From: Cyclobacteriaceae bacterium
GTDB lineage: Bacteria; Bacteroidota; Bacteroidia; Cytophagales; Cyclobacteriaceae
Assembly: GCA_016787665.1 (NCBI GenBank)
Contig: JAEUUC010000009.1
Span: 443,744-507,743 of the forward strand
Direction: 5' to 3'
Length of the DNA stretch: 64,000 bases
The position numbers were made by a program, and so were the translations under genes. Position 1 is the stretch's first letter. The number at the start of each line of letters is the position of its first letter. A model generated the notes under the pieces. It saw only the letters and a program-made list of their open reading frames with translations, searched no databases and had not been told where the DNA came from. Positions 16,976 to 26,682 of this stretch are shown piece by piece.

Positions 16976-18571
16976 ATGGCTTCAATCCTCGCAGGATACG
17001 AGTATGATGTTTTTGTAAGTTATCGCCACAACGATAACAAATACGATGGGTGGGTAAGTGAATTTGTCGAGAAACTGAAGCAGGAGCTGGATGCCACGCT
17101 CAAAGACAAGCTAACGATCTACTTCGACCAGAACGCCAAAGAAGGCTTGAGTGATGCCCACCAGGTTCACGAGTCATTGCAAGGCAAAATCAAATCCCTC
17201 ATTTTCATTCCGATCATCTCGCAAACGTATTGCGATACGCAGGCTTTCGCCTGGAAGCATGAATTCAAGGTGTTCAGGCAAGAGTCCGAAATGGACACCA
17301 TTGGCCGGCTGGTGAAACTGCCGAGCGGCAATGTGGGCTCTCGTATTCTTCCGGTTAAGATCCACGACATTGACACGGAAGACACCCGCCTGCTGGAAGA
17401 TGAGCTCAGCGGAGTACTCCGGTCAATTGATTTTATTTACCGGGAGGCAGGTGTGAACCGGCCCCTGCGCCCCGTGGATGACGAAATTGGAAGTGGTAGC
17501 GGTCGTGTTCTTTACCGCAATCAGATCAACAAGATGGCCAACGCCATCAAGGAGATCATTCAGGGAATCAAACTGAAAAACAGGGAAGAACCGGTGCGTC
17601 TACCCGGCCATGACCTGACGGCCCGCCAGATCATTCCGACCACATTCACCACTTCGCTTCCTTCGGCCATCAAGGTTCAAGTAATCGATCGCCAGCGGCC
17701 CACGGTTTACCTGGCCTGGACCTCCAGCGACTTGAAAGAACAGCGCGAAGAACTGGCCATTATTCTGCAAAAAGCAGGCTTTAATATCCTGCCCGCCACC
17801 GATTGCCCGGCCGATGATGATACATTCAAAGCCCGGGTGGCCGAAGAAATGAGCCGGTGTTCGTGCTCTTTGCATATGCTGAGTGGCGAATTCGGGCGGA
17901 GGTTTGAAAAGGATGAAGAGGTCTCCTTTCCACAGTATCAGTTCCTGGAGGCGCGGAAACGCATCGAAGCATCGCCTGAATTCAACTCGTTCATCTGGCT
18001 TTACCCGGAAATGGACCAGGTGAAGCCGGCCCAACAAAATTTTATTAAATACATCCGAAACAACATCACCAAAAACATGATGTTCTCCAACAGCCCGGGG
18101 GCCATGCAATTGGTCGATGATATTCGCGTGGTGATGATGAAAAACGATGCAACCGTGTATGACTCCAAAGACACGGACATCTTCTTCATTTTCAACCAGC
18201 AGGATGAAGTCGATGCTAAACTGATCACGGATCAGCTCAGTAGTGAATACCCGGTGGAGATTCTGAATATTCTGCCGGACGGAGAAGATCAGTATCGGGA
18301 AATTTCAACACAGCAAATTCCCAAGAGCAAACTGGCCGTGGTTTACTTCAAATACGCTGCCGATTGGGCGCTCCCCTTTATTAAACAAATTTGGAAGCAA
18401 GTGGGCGGGGCATCGTCTCCCACACCGTTGTTCCTGATTGGCGAAGACGACCCGAAGAGCAACCTGGCCCGAAATTTCAAGGCCCCGAAAGTCGTTTCGA
18501 CCGTTGTCCCCAAGGACAAAGTGCCGGTCGAGGTGAAAAAAGTTTACACCACCGTAATCGAACTGAAATAG
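16976..18571 (+). CDS. TIR-domain protein with two further TIR-like domains (531 aa)
   Basis: The N-terminal TIR (~1-195) is close to that of the 913-aa protein: YEYDVFVSYRHNDNKYDGW, ISQTYCDTQAFAWKHEF with Glu96 conserved. Residues ~243-390 look like a second, diverged TIR or DUF4062-like domain (VYLAWTSSDLKEQREELA, with a SSDLxxxR pattern and a final IKYI helix). Residues ~400-531 start IFFIFNQQDEVDAKLITDQL and have the same strand-helix order, suggesting a third. The second and third lack an obvious catalytic Glu, so they may be binding modules. There is no signal peptide or transmembrane helix. The stop is 22 nt before the first nSTAND gene. Inference: effector or adaptor of the STAND proteins. 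Confidence 0.8.
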   Translation: MASILAGYEYDVFVSYRHNDNKYDGWVSEFVEKLKQELDATLKDKLTIYFDQNAKEGLSDAHQVHESLQGKIKSLIFIPIISQTYCDTQAFAWKHEFKVFRQESEMDTIGRLVKLPSGNVGSRILPVKIHDIDTEDTRLLEDELSGVLRSIDFIYREAGVNRPLRPVDDEIGSGSGRVLYRNQINKMANAIKEIIQGIKLKNREEPVRLPGHDLTARQIIPTTFTTSLPSAIKVQVIDRQRPTVYLAWTSSDLKEQREELAIILQKAGFNILPATDCPADDDTFKARVAEEMSRCSCSLHMLSGEFGRRFEKDEEVSFPQYQFLEARKRIEASPEFNSFIWLYPEMDQVKPAQQNFIKYIRNNITKNMMFSNSPGAMQLVDDIRVVMMKNDATVYDSKDTDIFFIFNQQDEVDAKLITDQLSSEYPVEILNILPDGEDQYREISTQQIPKSKLAVVYFKYAADWALPFIKQIWKQVGGASSPTPLFLIGEDDPKSNLARNFKAPKVVSTVVPKDKVPVEVKKVYTTVIELK

Positions 18572-18593
18572 CTTAGTCTACAAGCTGCCGTCT

Positions 18594-21500
18594 ATGGTTG
18601 ACCACTACGAGATCTGCCCGTATACCGGTCTTCGGTCGTTCACCGAAGAGGAATCACTTTATTTTAAAGGTCGCGAGGAACATATTGAAGCTGCCACCGA
18701 GCAGTTGCAACGCAATAAATTCCTGATGCTCACGGGCGCCTCGGGCGATGGGAAATCATCGCTGGTCTACGCGGGCATTATCCCCAATGCGCGGGCCGGG
18801 TTTCTTAAATCCAAATACACCCAATGGTGTGTGGCCGACTTCCGTCCGGAGCGCAGCCCCTTCAAAAACCTTTGCAAGTCACTGGCCCGCCAACTCGATA
18901 TTGCCAGCCCGGTTACGGTGGAGTCTGAATTACAACATGGATTCTCTGCGCTGGTGGATTTGTATCGCAACTCCAAACGCTATGTTGATACCAGTGCCGT
19001 GGCGTGGCAGCAAGCGGACGACTCGGGAAAAGCCGCGCTGAAGCGTGACGCTGCCAACCTCATTATCCTGGTCGATCAGTTTGAAGAGTTTTTTACGAAT
19101 CCGGAGAACTACCACCGCGGAGTGCCTTCGCGCGACTCCAACCTGGTGTTGAACGTACTGCTGGAAACCACCCGCATTGCGTTGGAGGAAGATCTTCCCA
19201 TCTACGTGGTATTCACGATGCGCTCGGATTTTATCGGGCAATGTGCAGCTTTCCGCGGGCTGCCGGAGTACATCGGTTTCTCCCAATTTTTTGTGCCGCG
19301 CCTCAACCGCGCCCAGTTGCAGCAAGTGATTGAGGAGCCGGCAGAGCTTAGCGGCAACCGGATTTCGCGAAGATTGACGGAACGATTGATCCATGATCTG
19401 ACGGAGGGGGTTGATCAGCTTCCCATCTTACAACATGCCTTGAATCAAATCTGGCATGCCGCCAGTCGCGGTGCCGAGGAGATGGACCTTATTCACTACG
19501 CCATGGTGGGGGGCATGCGTGCAGACGAGTTGCCCGATGAACAGGTGCAACGCTTCCGCCAGTGGTTCACCGGGCTGCCCACCGAAATCAAAGCCTGCTA
19601 TCGCGAGCCCGATCTGCAGAATGTGCTGGACACCCATACTAATAAACTGTATGAGCAAGCGGCCGAATACTATCGGGAGAAGACCGGCCGTACGGTGCCC
19701 GCGGAAGATGTCAAACAGATTATCAAGGGAGCGTTCACCTGCCTCACCAAGATTGACCAAAGCCGTGCGGTGCGCAACCGCATGACACTTAAAGAGATTA
19801 CCGACATTCTGAATCGAAAGGAATTTGGCCCACGTGAGGTTGGCACTATTCTCAATATTTTCCGGGAGCCGGGCAATACGTTTATCCGGCCCTTCATTCA
19901 CGAGGAGGATGAAAGCCGCACACTGAAGGAAGATGACGTGCTGGACATCACCCACGAAAGCCTGATCCGCAATTGGGAATACCTGGAGGAGTGGGCCAAA
20001 GAAGAGTTTGATCATTACACCGTTTCGCTGGACTTTGAACAACAACTCAACCGTTGGGTCGAAAGCAAAAAGTCAAACGGGTTCCTGCTTTCCATAGGTC
20101 AGCTCACCTATTTCGAGTCCTGGTACAACAAAGTGAAACCAAACGCGTACTGGATTGCACGGTACCTGCCGGAGGACATTTCGCAAAGCAAGAAGTTGAC
20201 CGAAGCCGGTCAGGTGTTGGCCAACGCGCAGGAATTTCTGAAGCGCAGCGCGCGCAAGCACGCCATTACCCGAACGGTGATGCGTTACGGGCCACGCAGA
20301 ATTGCAGCCACCCTTGGCCTACTGGTCGCCTTGGCGCTTAGCTCTTTTGCCGTGCGCGACTACGTGAGGCGGCAAAATGATTACGTACTTAAGGCCTTGC
20401 ATGAGGAAAACCTCCGGCTGGTGGCCGACCCGCGGGTGACGTACGTTGATCGGATGAATCTGGTTGCGCAGGAGTTGGAATTAGGCCAAACCACCGTTCA
20501 GGAGGTTGCCGACCATGTGGGCGACCCAGCCGAAAAACTCCATGTTGCGCTAGGCATGGCGACTACGCTCACCTTTGTCACGGGAGCCGAACCGCGAAAA
20601 GAAATTTTTCAAAGCCTGGCGTTGACCGATAGCCTGCTCGGCACCTGGAGTCCGGAAGGACTGAGCAGTGAAAAACTATCCCGGATACTTCGCAGGATCA
20701 ACGAATTCAGGGTTACGTTGGAGTATGCGTACTTCAATAACCCCGATGCCCAAATCGATGAATGGCGCCAACGAAATGCAAAGCGGGCAGCCGATTGGGC
20801 CGCCTATGTGCTGGAAAAGCAACCGTCTGATTTCAGTGCTATCGTGGACGTGAATCTGGCCATTGAGCACGCCATTAACCACAAGGCCGCAGATGCCCGT
20901 CAGTTGGCGAGCTGGACCGGTTTGTTGTCGCCCTTTGAAAATCAAAACCGGTCACCCTGGTTGACGAACAACTATGATATCAACCGGCTGCAGATCCGCG
21001 GTGCGCAGGACTACGGATTCAAACATAACGGGCTATATCAATTGCTGGCCTATTTATACGCCAGCCAGGGCAACACGGCACGGGTAATCCAATGCCTGGA
21101 TACCCTGCTCACCCACAGCCAGGCAAACTTTGAAGCCGACTACGCGGCAGGCGCGGACAATGCCGCTCACATTGCGGCCGTGTATTTCACGTACGGGCAT
21201 ACAGGTACAGCGTTAGATGACATGGTCATGGCCTATTGCCAGCGAAAACGCATAACCGAGGAAAATTTTTATTCGCGCGTGATCGGCCGCACCCTGCAGG
21301 GCTATCAATCGACCGCATCAAATCTGCATTTGTACAACTTCATGGACAACAATGCCAACCTGGCGCTGGTGTTTTGCAGTCGTCAGGCGTTGACGACCTA
21401 CTTCACCAAGTACCGGGCTGTCATTGAAAAGTCAACTCAAGGTGACGAGTTGAATTTTCTATTGGCGTTGGCTTACAAGCACGAAGGTTTGTTAAAATCG

Positions 21501-22649
21501 CTGAGGGCCGAGCCCCCCATGCCCGGGGAGCTTTCCGTAAATGAAAACTTCGATCGTGCGGTGGGTTACTTCACGAAAGTGAAGAGCGATTACTTGGAAG
21601 AAGTTCTTAGCGTACTGGCCATCTCGGGGGCCGAGCAGATGAGGGCGCCTAGAAGATTTCTCTTTGTCTATCCGGACATTCGCTGGGCTTACCATCCGAT
21701 GGAGCCGCGCGGGTTCATGTTCTTCTACTACTCCGATGCTTTTATCCGGTATGTGCTGGAACATAATCTGTTTCAAAACTTCTATCCCGGCAGCGCAGAG
21801 TTGTCGTACGTCAGCCTGTGGATGCGCGACTACAATCAGAAAATCTGGGGACTGTGCTATTTTGCCGGTAAACCCATGAGCTCTGATGTTTTAACACAAC
21901 TTGAAAATGCGGTGGCGCTGGCAAACGATATTGGCAAAGCCGACCTTAACTTCCTGCATTTGTATTCCGGCTACGATGCTCAGCTCGGGGGTGATACGGC
22001 CGCCATGATCGGTCGTTATCAAAAAGTAAACGCGGGAACTCTGTTAAACATTCTCCGCTCAAAAGAATTCCCAAACCAGGCAAATGGCCAGACTTTTCGA
22101 ATGATTGGCTATGCCGTGAAGGGCCTCGCGAAGCAAAATCGGCTTGGTGATGCCTTTCAGCTTATGTCGGTTTTCAAAAAACCCATCAATCGTTCTTCGT
22201 TATATGCCTTTGCGGCCACCCGGCTGCAATTGGAACGGGGAGATCCGGCCGTGATCCGGCAGCTCCAAGACTCCGCGTATGCCGAACTTGGACGCGTTGA
22301 AAATCTGCTGACCGGGCAGCCCCATCGCCAACTGATTGCCTACAGCATCACCTTGCAAGACGCCAAAGCCCGGACGGACGAAGCGAACATGCTAATCAAA
22401 AATCTGCTGGCCAAAAACATTGCCCAGCAACGCATAGCCCATGCGTACGGCTTCCAGTCCTTGCTTTATGAAGGTCGGCAAAATTTCCCTCCCTTTATCT
22501 CAACAACCGACCGGGCGATCTTCAACTGGTGGTTGCTGGAGGGTTATCAGTTGGGTATAAATCACCAATCGGCCGGTTGGGAAAATTTTGATTCCAATTA
22601 CCCGAAAGACATTAAAGAATGGATCGCGTACATCGATGAAAACACTTGA
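18594..22649 (+). CDS. nSTAND1-type NTPase with transmembrane helix and helical-repeat C-terminus (1351 aa)
   Basis: The N-terminus ICPYTGLRSFTEEESLYFKG is the nSTAND1 signature. Walker A is LTGASGDGKSS (residues ~46-56) and Walker B is ILVDQFEEFF (~158-167, Asp161). The NTPase and winged-helix regions run to ~540 (for example LDITHESLIRNWEYLEEWAK, a STAND winged-helix hallmark). One transmembrane helix follows at ~568-588. The remaining ~760 residues are helical, with TPR/SEL1-like pairs and no familiar repeat motif, and would form the sensor, probably outside the cytoplasm. STAND ATPases switch by nucleotide-driven oligomerisation after ligand binding. It is followed directly by a paralogue, with 1 nt between stop and its preferred ATG. 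Confidence 0.85.
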   Translation: MVDHYEICPYTGLRSFTEEESLYFKGREEHIEAATEQLQRNKFLMLTGASGDGKSSLVYAGIIPNARAGFLKSKYTQWCVADFRPERSPFKNLCKSLARQLDIASPVTVESELQHGFSALVDLYRNSKRYVDTSAVAWQQADDSGKAALKRDAANLIILVDQFEEFFTNPENYHRGVPSRDSNLVLNVLLETTRIALEEDLPIYVVFTMRSDFIGQCAAFRGLPEYIGFSQFFVPRLNRAQLQQVIEEPAELSGNRISRRLTERLIHDLTEGVDQLPILQHALNQIWHAASRGAEEMDLIHYAMVGGMRADELPDEQVQRFRQWFTGLPTEIKACYREPDLQNVLDTHTNKLYEQAAEYYREKTGRTVPAEDVKQIIKGAFTCLTKIDQSRAVRNRMTLKEITDILNRKEFGPREVGTILNIFREPGNTFIRPFIHEEDESRTLKEDDVLDITHESLIRNWEYLEEWAKEEFDHYTVSLDFEQQLNRWVESKKSNGFLLSIGQLTYFESWYNKVKPNAYWIARYLPEDISQSKKLTEAGQVLANAQEFLKRSARKHAITRTVMRYGPRRIAATLGLLVALALSSFAVRDYVRRQNDYVLKALHEENLRLVADPRVTYVDRMNLVAQELELGQTTVQEVADHVGDPAEKLHVALGMATTLTFVTGAEPRKEIFQSLALTDSLLGTWSPEGLSSEKLSRILRRINEFRVTLEYAYFNNPDAQIDEWRQRNAKRAADWAAYVLEKQPSDFSAIVDVNLAIEHAINHKAADARQLASWTGLLSPFENQNRSPWLTNNYDINRLQIRGAQDYGFKHNGLYQLLAYLYASQGNTARVIQCLDTLLTHSQANFEADYAAGADNAAHIAAVYFTYGHTGTALDDMVMAYCQRKRITEENFYSRVIGRTLQGYQSTASNLHLYNFMDNNANLALVFCSRQALTTYFTKYRAVIEKSTQGDELNFLLALAYKHEGLLKSLRAEPPMPGELSVNENFDRAVGYFTKVKSDYLEEVLSVLAISGAEQMRAPRRFLFVYPDIRWAYHPMEPRGFMFFYYSDAFIRYVLEHNLFQNFYPGSAELSYVSLWMRDYNQKIWGLCYFAGKPMSSDVLTQLENAVALANDIGKADLNFLHLYSGYDAQLGGDTAAMIGRYQKVNAGTLLNILRSKEFPNQANGQTFRMIGYAVKGLAKQNRLGDAFQLMSVFKKPINRSSLYAFAATRLQLERGDPAVIRQLQDSAYAELGRVENLLTGQPHRQLIAYSITLQDAKARTDEANMLIKNLLAKNIAQQRIAHAYGFQSLLYEGRQNFPPFISTTDRAIFNWWLLEGYQLGINHQSAGWENFDSNYPKDIKEWIAYIDENT

Positions 22650-22650
22650 G

Positions 22651-25600
22651 ATGAACACCGTTTGTCCTTATACCGGTCTTCGGTCGTTCACCGAAGAAGA
22701 GAGCCTTTACTTCAAAGGCCGCGACTACCAGGTGGATCAAATTACGGCTCTGCTGGAGCAGAACAAGTTCCTGATGGTAACGGGCGCTTCGGGTGAAGGT
22801 AAGTCATCGCTGATTTATGCCGGCTTGATACCGAATGCCCGGGCGGGATTCTTTAAGGCCCGCTACACCAATTGGGTGGTGGCCGACTTTCGGCCGGAAC
22901 GAAGCCCCGTAACAAACATGGCCAAATCGTTGGCCGAGCGATTTGATCAATCTGCGGCAACGATTGAAACAGAGCTGAGAAGGGGATTTTCTTCGCTGGT
23001 TGACCTGTACACCAATTCCGAATTTTTTGCAGATGACGATGCGCCCGAGTGGAGCACCTTGCCCGAGGCCGAAAAACGGAACAAAAAACGAAAGGCTGCC
23101 AATTTACTGCTGATCGTAGATCAGTTTGAAGAGTTCTTCACTAACCCTGAAAACTACCACAACGAAGTTCCGTCATTGGATTCACAGATTGTGGTAAACC
23201 TGGTTTTGGAAACCGCCCGTATTGCCATCAAGCGAAACTTGCCGGTTTATGTGGTCTGCACGATGCGCTCGGATTATATCGGGCAGTGTTCAGCGTTCCG
23301 CGGTCTGCCGGAGTACATTGGCTTTTCACAGTTCTTCGTTCCTCGCCTAAAGCGCAAAGACCTTAAGCAGGTAATTGAAGAACCGGCTATTCTCAGTGGC
23401 AACCGGATTTCGCAACGACTGATTGAACGACTGGTGTTCGATATCTCCGAGGGTGTCGATCAATTGCCCATTCTCCAGCATGCCTTGAGCCAGGTGTGGC
23501 TGGCGGCCGACCGGGGCCGCGAGGAAATGGATTTGATTCATTACGCCAAGGTTGGTGGGATGCCCGCGGATGAGTTACCCGATGAAGACCAGGCTGCATT
23601 CCGGGCCTGGTTTAGTCAGCTGCCGGAAGGTCAGCGCCAGTTTTATGCGCAGACGGGCCTCGCCAAAATCATTGAGATTCATGCCAGCGTTTTGTATGAA
23701 AATGCGTGGACGTACTACAATACACAGCACCTCGAAAAACCCCTGAGCCAGCACGATGCGAAGCGCATTCTGGTCAATGCGTTTTGCTGTCTTACCAAAA
23801 TTGACAACAGCCGCGCGGTTCGAAATCGGGTATCGTTACAGGAGATTACCGCCATCATCAACACCCCGGAATTCAGCACGCAGGTCGTTGGCGATGTACT
23901 CAATGCCTTTCGCGAAGAAGGAAATTCATTCATCCGGCCATTCAAGACAGATGATCCATCGACTCACACGCTTTCCCCGGATACGGTTCTGGATATCACC
24001 CACGAGAGTCTGATTCGGAACTGGAACAAGCTGGACAAGTGGGCCAAGCGCGAATACGAGTTCTACTCCACCTACCTGGACTTCAAAAAACAATTGGATC
24101 GCTGGAAGGGCAGCGGAAAGAGCAGCGACTTTTTACTGCCCATTGGCCCACTCACGTACTTTGAGAACTGGTATAAGACATGCAAACCGAATGCCGCCTG
24201 GCTCATGCGCTACTCCGAGGTTCGCAGCGATAAAGCTACCGGACTACAAGAAGCACAGAAAACGTTGGGAGATATTCAGCAGTTCCTGAAGAAGAGTGCC
24301 CGAAAGGTTATCGTAACCAAAACCTTCATGAAATACGGCCCGCAACGTATCGCCACCTTTCTGGCTGTTGTCGTGCTCGTTGCCCTTAGCGGGTTCTATT
24401 GGTACGATGCCCGGCAGAAAGAAAATGACCGCGTGCTGGAGCGGGTGCGGCAGGAGTCGCTCAGCCTGATGAAAAGCGAGCAGGTGAGTGTTCAGACCAA
24501 AACGAACTACCTGTTAGCCGAGGAACGGTACCAGCCCGGCACCTTAATTCCATATCTCAAAACGTTGCCCGCGAAGGACCGCCTGCAATTGGCCGTTGAC
24601 GTGTATCGGGTGCTCATGTATCTGGATAAGCAATTCACCGGGAGCCTGAAAACAGAATTGATCGCCTTGATCCATGAAACCAGCGAAGATCCTGCCCTCG
24701 CCTCGCAACCCGACTTTGTGATTACCGAGCGAAACAAATTCATCTTCATTCTGGCACGCGACCAATACTACACCTCCGATAAGGACGTGGCCCCCGTTCT
24801 GCAAAGCGCCATAAAGGCTAACCGTGACTTGTCGGTCCGATTCTATCGCGATCCTTCTTTATACAAGCCATCGGTGCCTTTTGAGATCAACGTGGCGTTG
24901 CAGTTTTGGCTAACGCTGGCCAATCCGTCAAAAGAGGCGGTCGAAGAGGTTCTCGGTGTTATGGATCCCCAGCGCGACTCCGGCAAGGCCGCATTTTTGA
25001 TCTACTACCCGAAAGGCAGTTTTGAGCCCAATGGCCGCAGCCCCATGGACTTCAACAACGGGTATCATACACTGGCATCGTTGTATGCGGCCACGGGCGA
25101 TGTGGCCGGTATTGAATGGGCCTTCGGCACCCTGATGGAACAGGGCCAGCGAAACTATCTCGAATTAGGGAGACTCTTTAACAATCATCAGAACGTTCTT
25201 GCCCTTCTATACCAATTCGGGTACCGGAAGGATGTCGATCGCGTTCTCACCTGGATTGAAAAAAACACACTCGATAATCCGCGCCTTACGGTGTACCGCA
25301 ACATGATCTTGCGCGGGGGATATATCAGTTCCATGTACGAAGGGGCGAATATCGAAAAAACCATATTTCGGTCATATCGCGGTTACCTGTATCCCACCCT
25401 CTTCTTCTCCGATCGCCAGGTGTTTGATCAGATCATGGGAGATTATGAGCTGGTCATTCGCCAGATCAAGGATGTAAATGAAAGAGAATTTCAGCTCGCA
25501 TTGAATGCTAAACGTAAAGCCCAGTTTCGTCACAAGTATTGGTATGATCGACAGCTGCCTGTAGATGAAAAACTATTGGACGGTTGGCTGGAGGAGTTTT

Positions 25601-26682
25601 GGAGTCATTACCAAAAGGTGAGCCCTGAGTATCTCGAGACCACGGTTTCCTCCACGTTACCCTATTTTACGGATGGCGTAAGAACCCGGGATGTCACGCG
25701 CAGATCATTAATGGTTTACCCCGACTATCGAGACGGATGGTTTAGCGCAGCTTACCACTCCGACTATTTGCTCAAGTGGCTCATCAAAACAGGGCGCACA
25801 TCGGCCATGTTCCAATCTGCGGGCGACCTGATGCTCATCCACGAATGGGTGGCGCGCGCGTTTTCACCTAGCCCCTATGTGTCGCCCGGAATCATTGACA
25901 ATATCTATCCCATTTCAACAGACGTGCTGCAGACCATTCTTGCTTTTGTTGAGCAACACCCCCAGGGCCGATCGTTCGACAAAAACCTCATCCTGTTAAT
26001 TCTGGCCAATCGTGCCTATGAGGAGAAAGACGAGAAAGCCGGGTATGCGTATGCGGAACAACTCAACCCCAAATCGCTGGAAGCATCATCCAACCGGTAC
26101 GAATACATCGAGAAAATGTTCATACTGAATTCCATGAAGCAATTGGCCATGAATCTGGCGGTCAACGGCCATGGACAGGAGGGTGTAGAATTTGCCGAGC
26201 AATTCGCGAAAAACGAAGAACGCGTTTTTGCCTATTTGCTGATGACCGAAAAAATGTACCAGCGCGATCCCGGACCCGAAGTATTCATCTACCTGGACTC
26301 CGCCTTTTCCTATGCCGCGCGTGTTGACTTCTCGTCTCTACCGGGTGCGCTGGACAGCCGCTTCAACATGATCTTGTTCCTCTCTCAAATGGGTGGAGCC
26401 CAGATGAATGAAAAAGCTGTCGAAATTCTTCGGGAAATTCCTGAAGGAGGCAAATTCGAAGCCATTTTAGGCCGTGTCATTGGTGTGGCCCATGAAGGAA
26501 ACTTCTACCGCGCGCGGGCTTCGATTCCCACCACGCTCACCGAAACGCAGGACCTGGAATGCCGAACGTTCATCTTATGGGAAGCGTGCAAGAAACGTGA
26601 TGGTGGAGCAGATGCCCGGTGGAGGGCTGTCGATCAACTGAATGACTGGGGATGGTACTATATTAACTACATCAATGTATGA
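22651..26682 (+). CDS. Second nSTAND1-type NTPase, tandem paralogue of the preceding gene (~1343 aa)
   Basis: Start put at ATG 22651 (MNTVCPYTGLRSF), which places CPYTG near the same position as in the paralogue; ATG 22636 is an alternative overlapping the previous stop by 14 nt. The domains match the upstream protein: Walker A GASGEGKSS, Walker B LLIVDQFEEFF, LDITHESLIRNWNKLDKWAK, and a transmembrane helix near 565-585 (FLAVVVLVALSGFYWY). The NTPase halves are strongly alike, while the C-terminal ~750 residues are much more diverged, as expected when the sensor part evolves faster. It ends with a 4-nt ATGA overlap onto the membrane protein gene, so the two are translationally coupled. Confidence 0.85.
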   Translation: MNTVCPYTGLRSFTEEESLYFKGRDYQVDQITALLEQNKFLMVTGASGEGKSSLIYAGLIPNARAGFFKARYTNWVVADFRPERSPVTNMAKSLAERFDQSAATIETELRRGFSSLVDLYTNSEFFADDDAPEWSTLPEAEKRNKKRKAANLLLIVDQFEEFFTNPENYHNEVPSLDSQIVVNLVLETARIAIKRNLPVYVVCTMRSDYIGQCSAFRGLPEYIGFSQFFVPRLKRKDLKQVIEEPAILSGNRISQRLIERLVFDISEGVDQLPILQHALSQVWLAADRGREEMDLIHYAKVGGMPADELPDEDQAAFRAWFSQLPEGQRQFYAQTGLAKIIEIHASVLYENAWTYYNTQHLEKPLSQHDAKRILVNAFCCLTKIDNSRAVRNRVSLQEITAIINTPEFSTQVVGDVLNAFREEGNSFIRPFKTDDPSTHTLSPDTVLDITHESLIRNWNKLDKWAKREYEFYSTYLDFKKQLDRWKGSGKSSDFLLPIGPLTYFENWYKTCKPNAAWLMRYSEVRSDKATGLQEAQKTLGDIQQFLKKSARKVIVTKTFMKYGPQRIATFLAVVVLVALSGFYWYDARQKENDRVLERVRQESLSLMKSEQVSVQTKTNYLLAEERYQPGTLIPYLKTLPAKDRLQLAVDVYRVLMYLDKQFTGSLKTELIALIHETSEDPALASQPDFVITERNKFIFILARDQYYTSDKDVAPVLQSAIKANRDLSVRFYRDPSLYKPSVPFEINVALQFWLTLANPSKEAVEEVLGVMDPQRDSGKAAFLIYYPKGSFEPNGRSPMDFNNGYHTLASLYAATGDVAGIEWAFGTLMEQGQRNYLELGRLFNNHQNVLALLYQFGYRKDVDRVLTWIEKNTLDNPRLTVYRNMILRGGYISSMYEGANIEKTIFRSYRGYLYPTLFFSDRQVFDQIMGDYELVIRQIKDVNEREFQLALNAKRKAQFRHKYWYDRQLPVDEKLLDGWLEEFWSHYQKVSPEYLETTVSSTLPYFTDGVRTRDVTRRSLMVYPDYRDGWFSAAYHSDYLLKWLIKTGRTSAMFQSAGDLMLIHEWVARAFSPSPYVSPGIIDNIYPISTDVLQTILAFVEQHPQGRSFDKNLILLILANRAYEEKDEKAGYAYAEQLNPKSLEASSNRYEYIEKMFILNSMKQLAMNLAVNGHGQEGVEFAEQFAKNEERVFAYLLMTEKMYQRDPGPEVFIYLDSAFSYAARVDFSSLPGALDSRFNMILFLSQMGGAQMNEKAVEILREIPEGGKFEAILGRVIGVAHEGNFYRARASIPTTLTETQDLECRTFILWEACKKRDGGADARWRAVDQLNDWGWYYINYINV

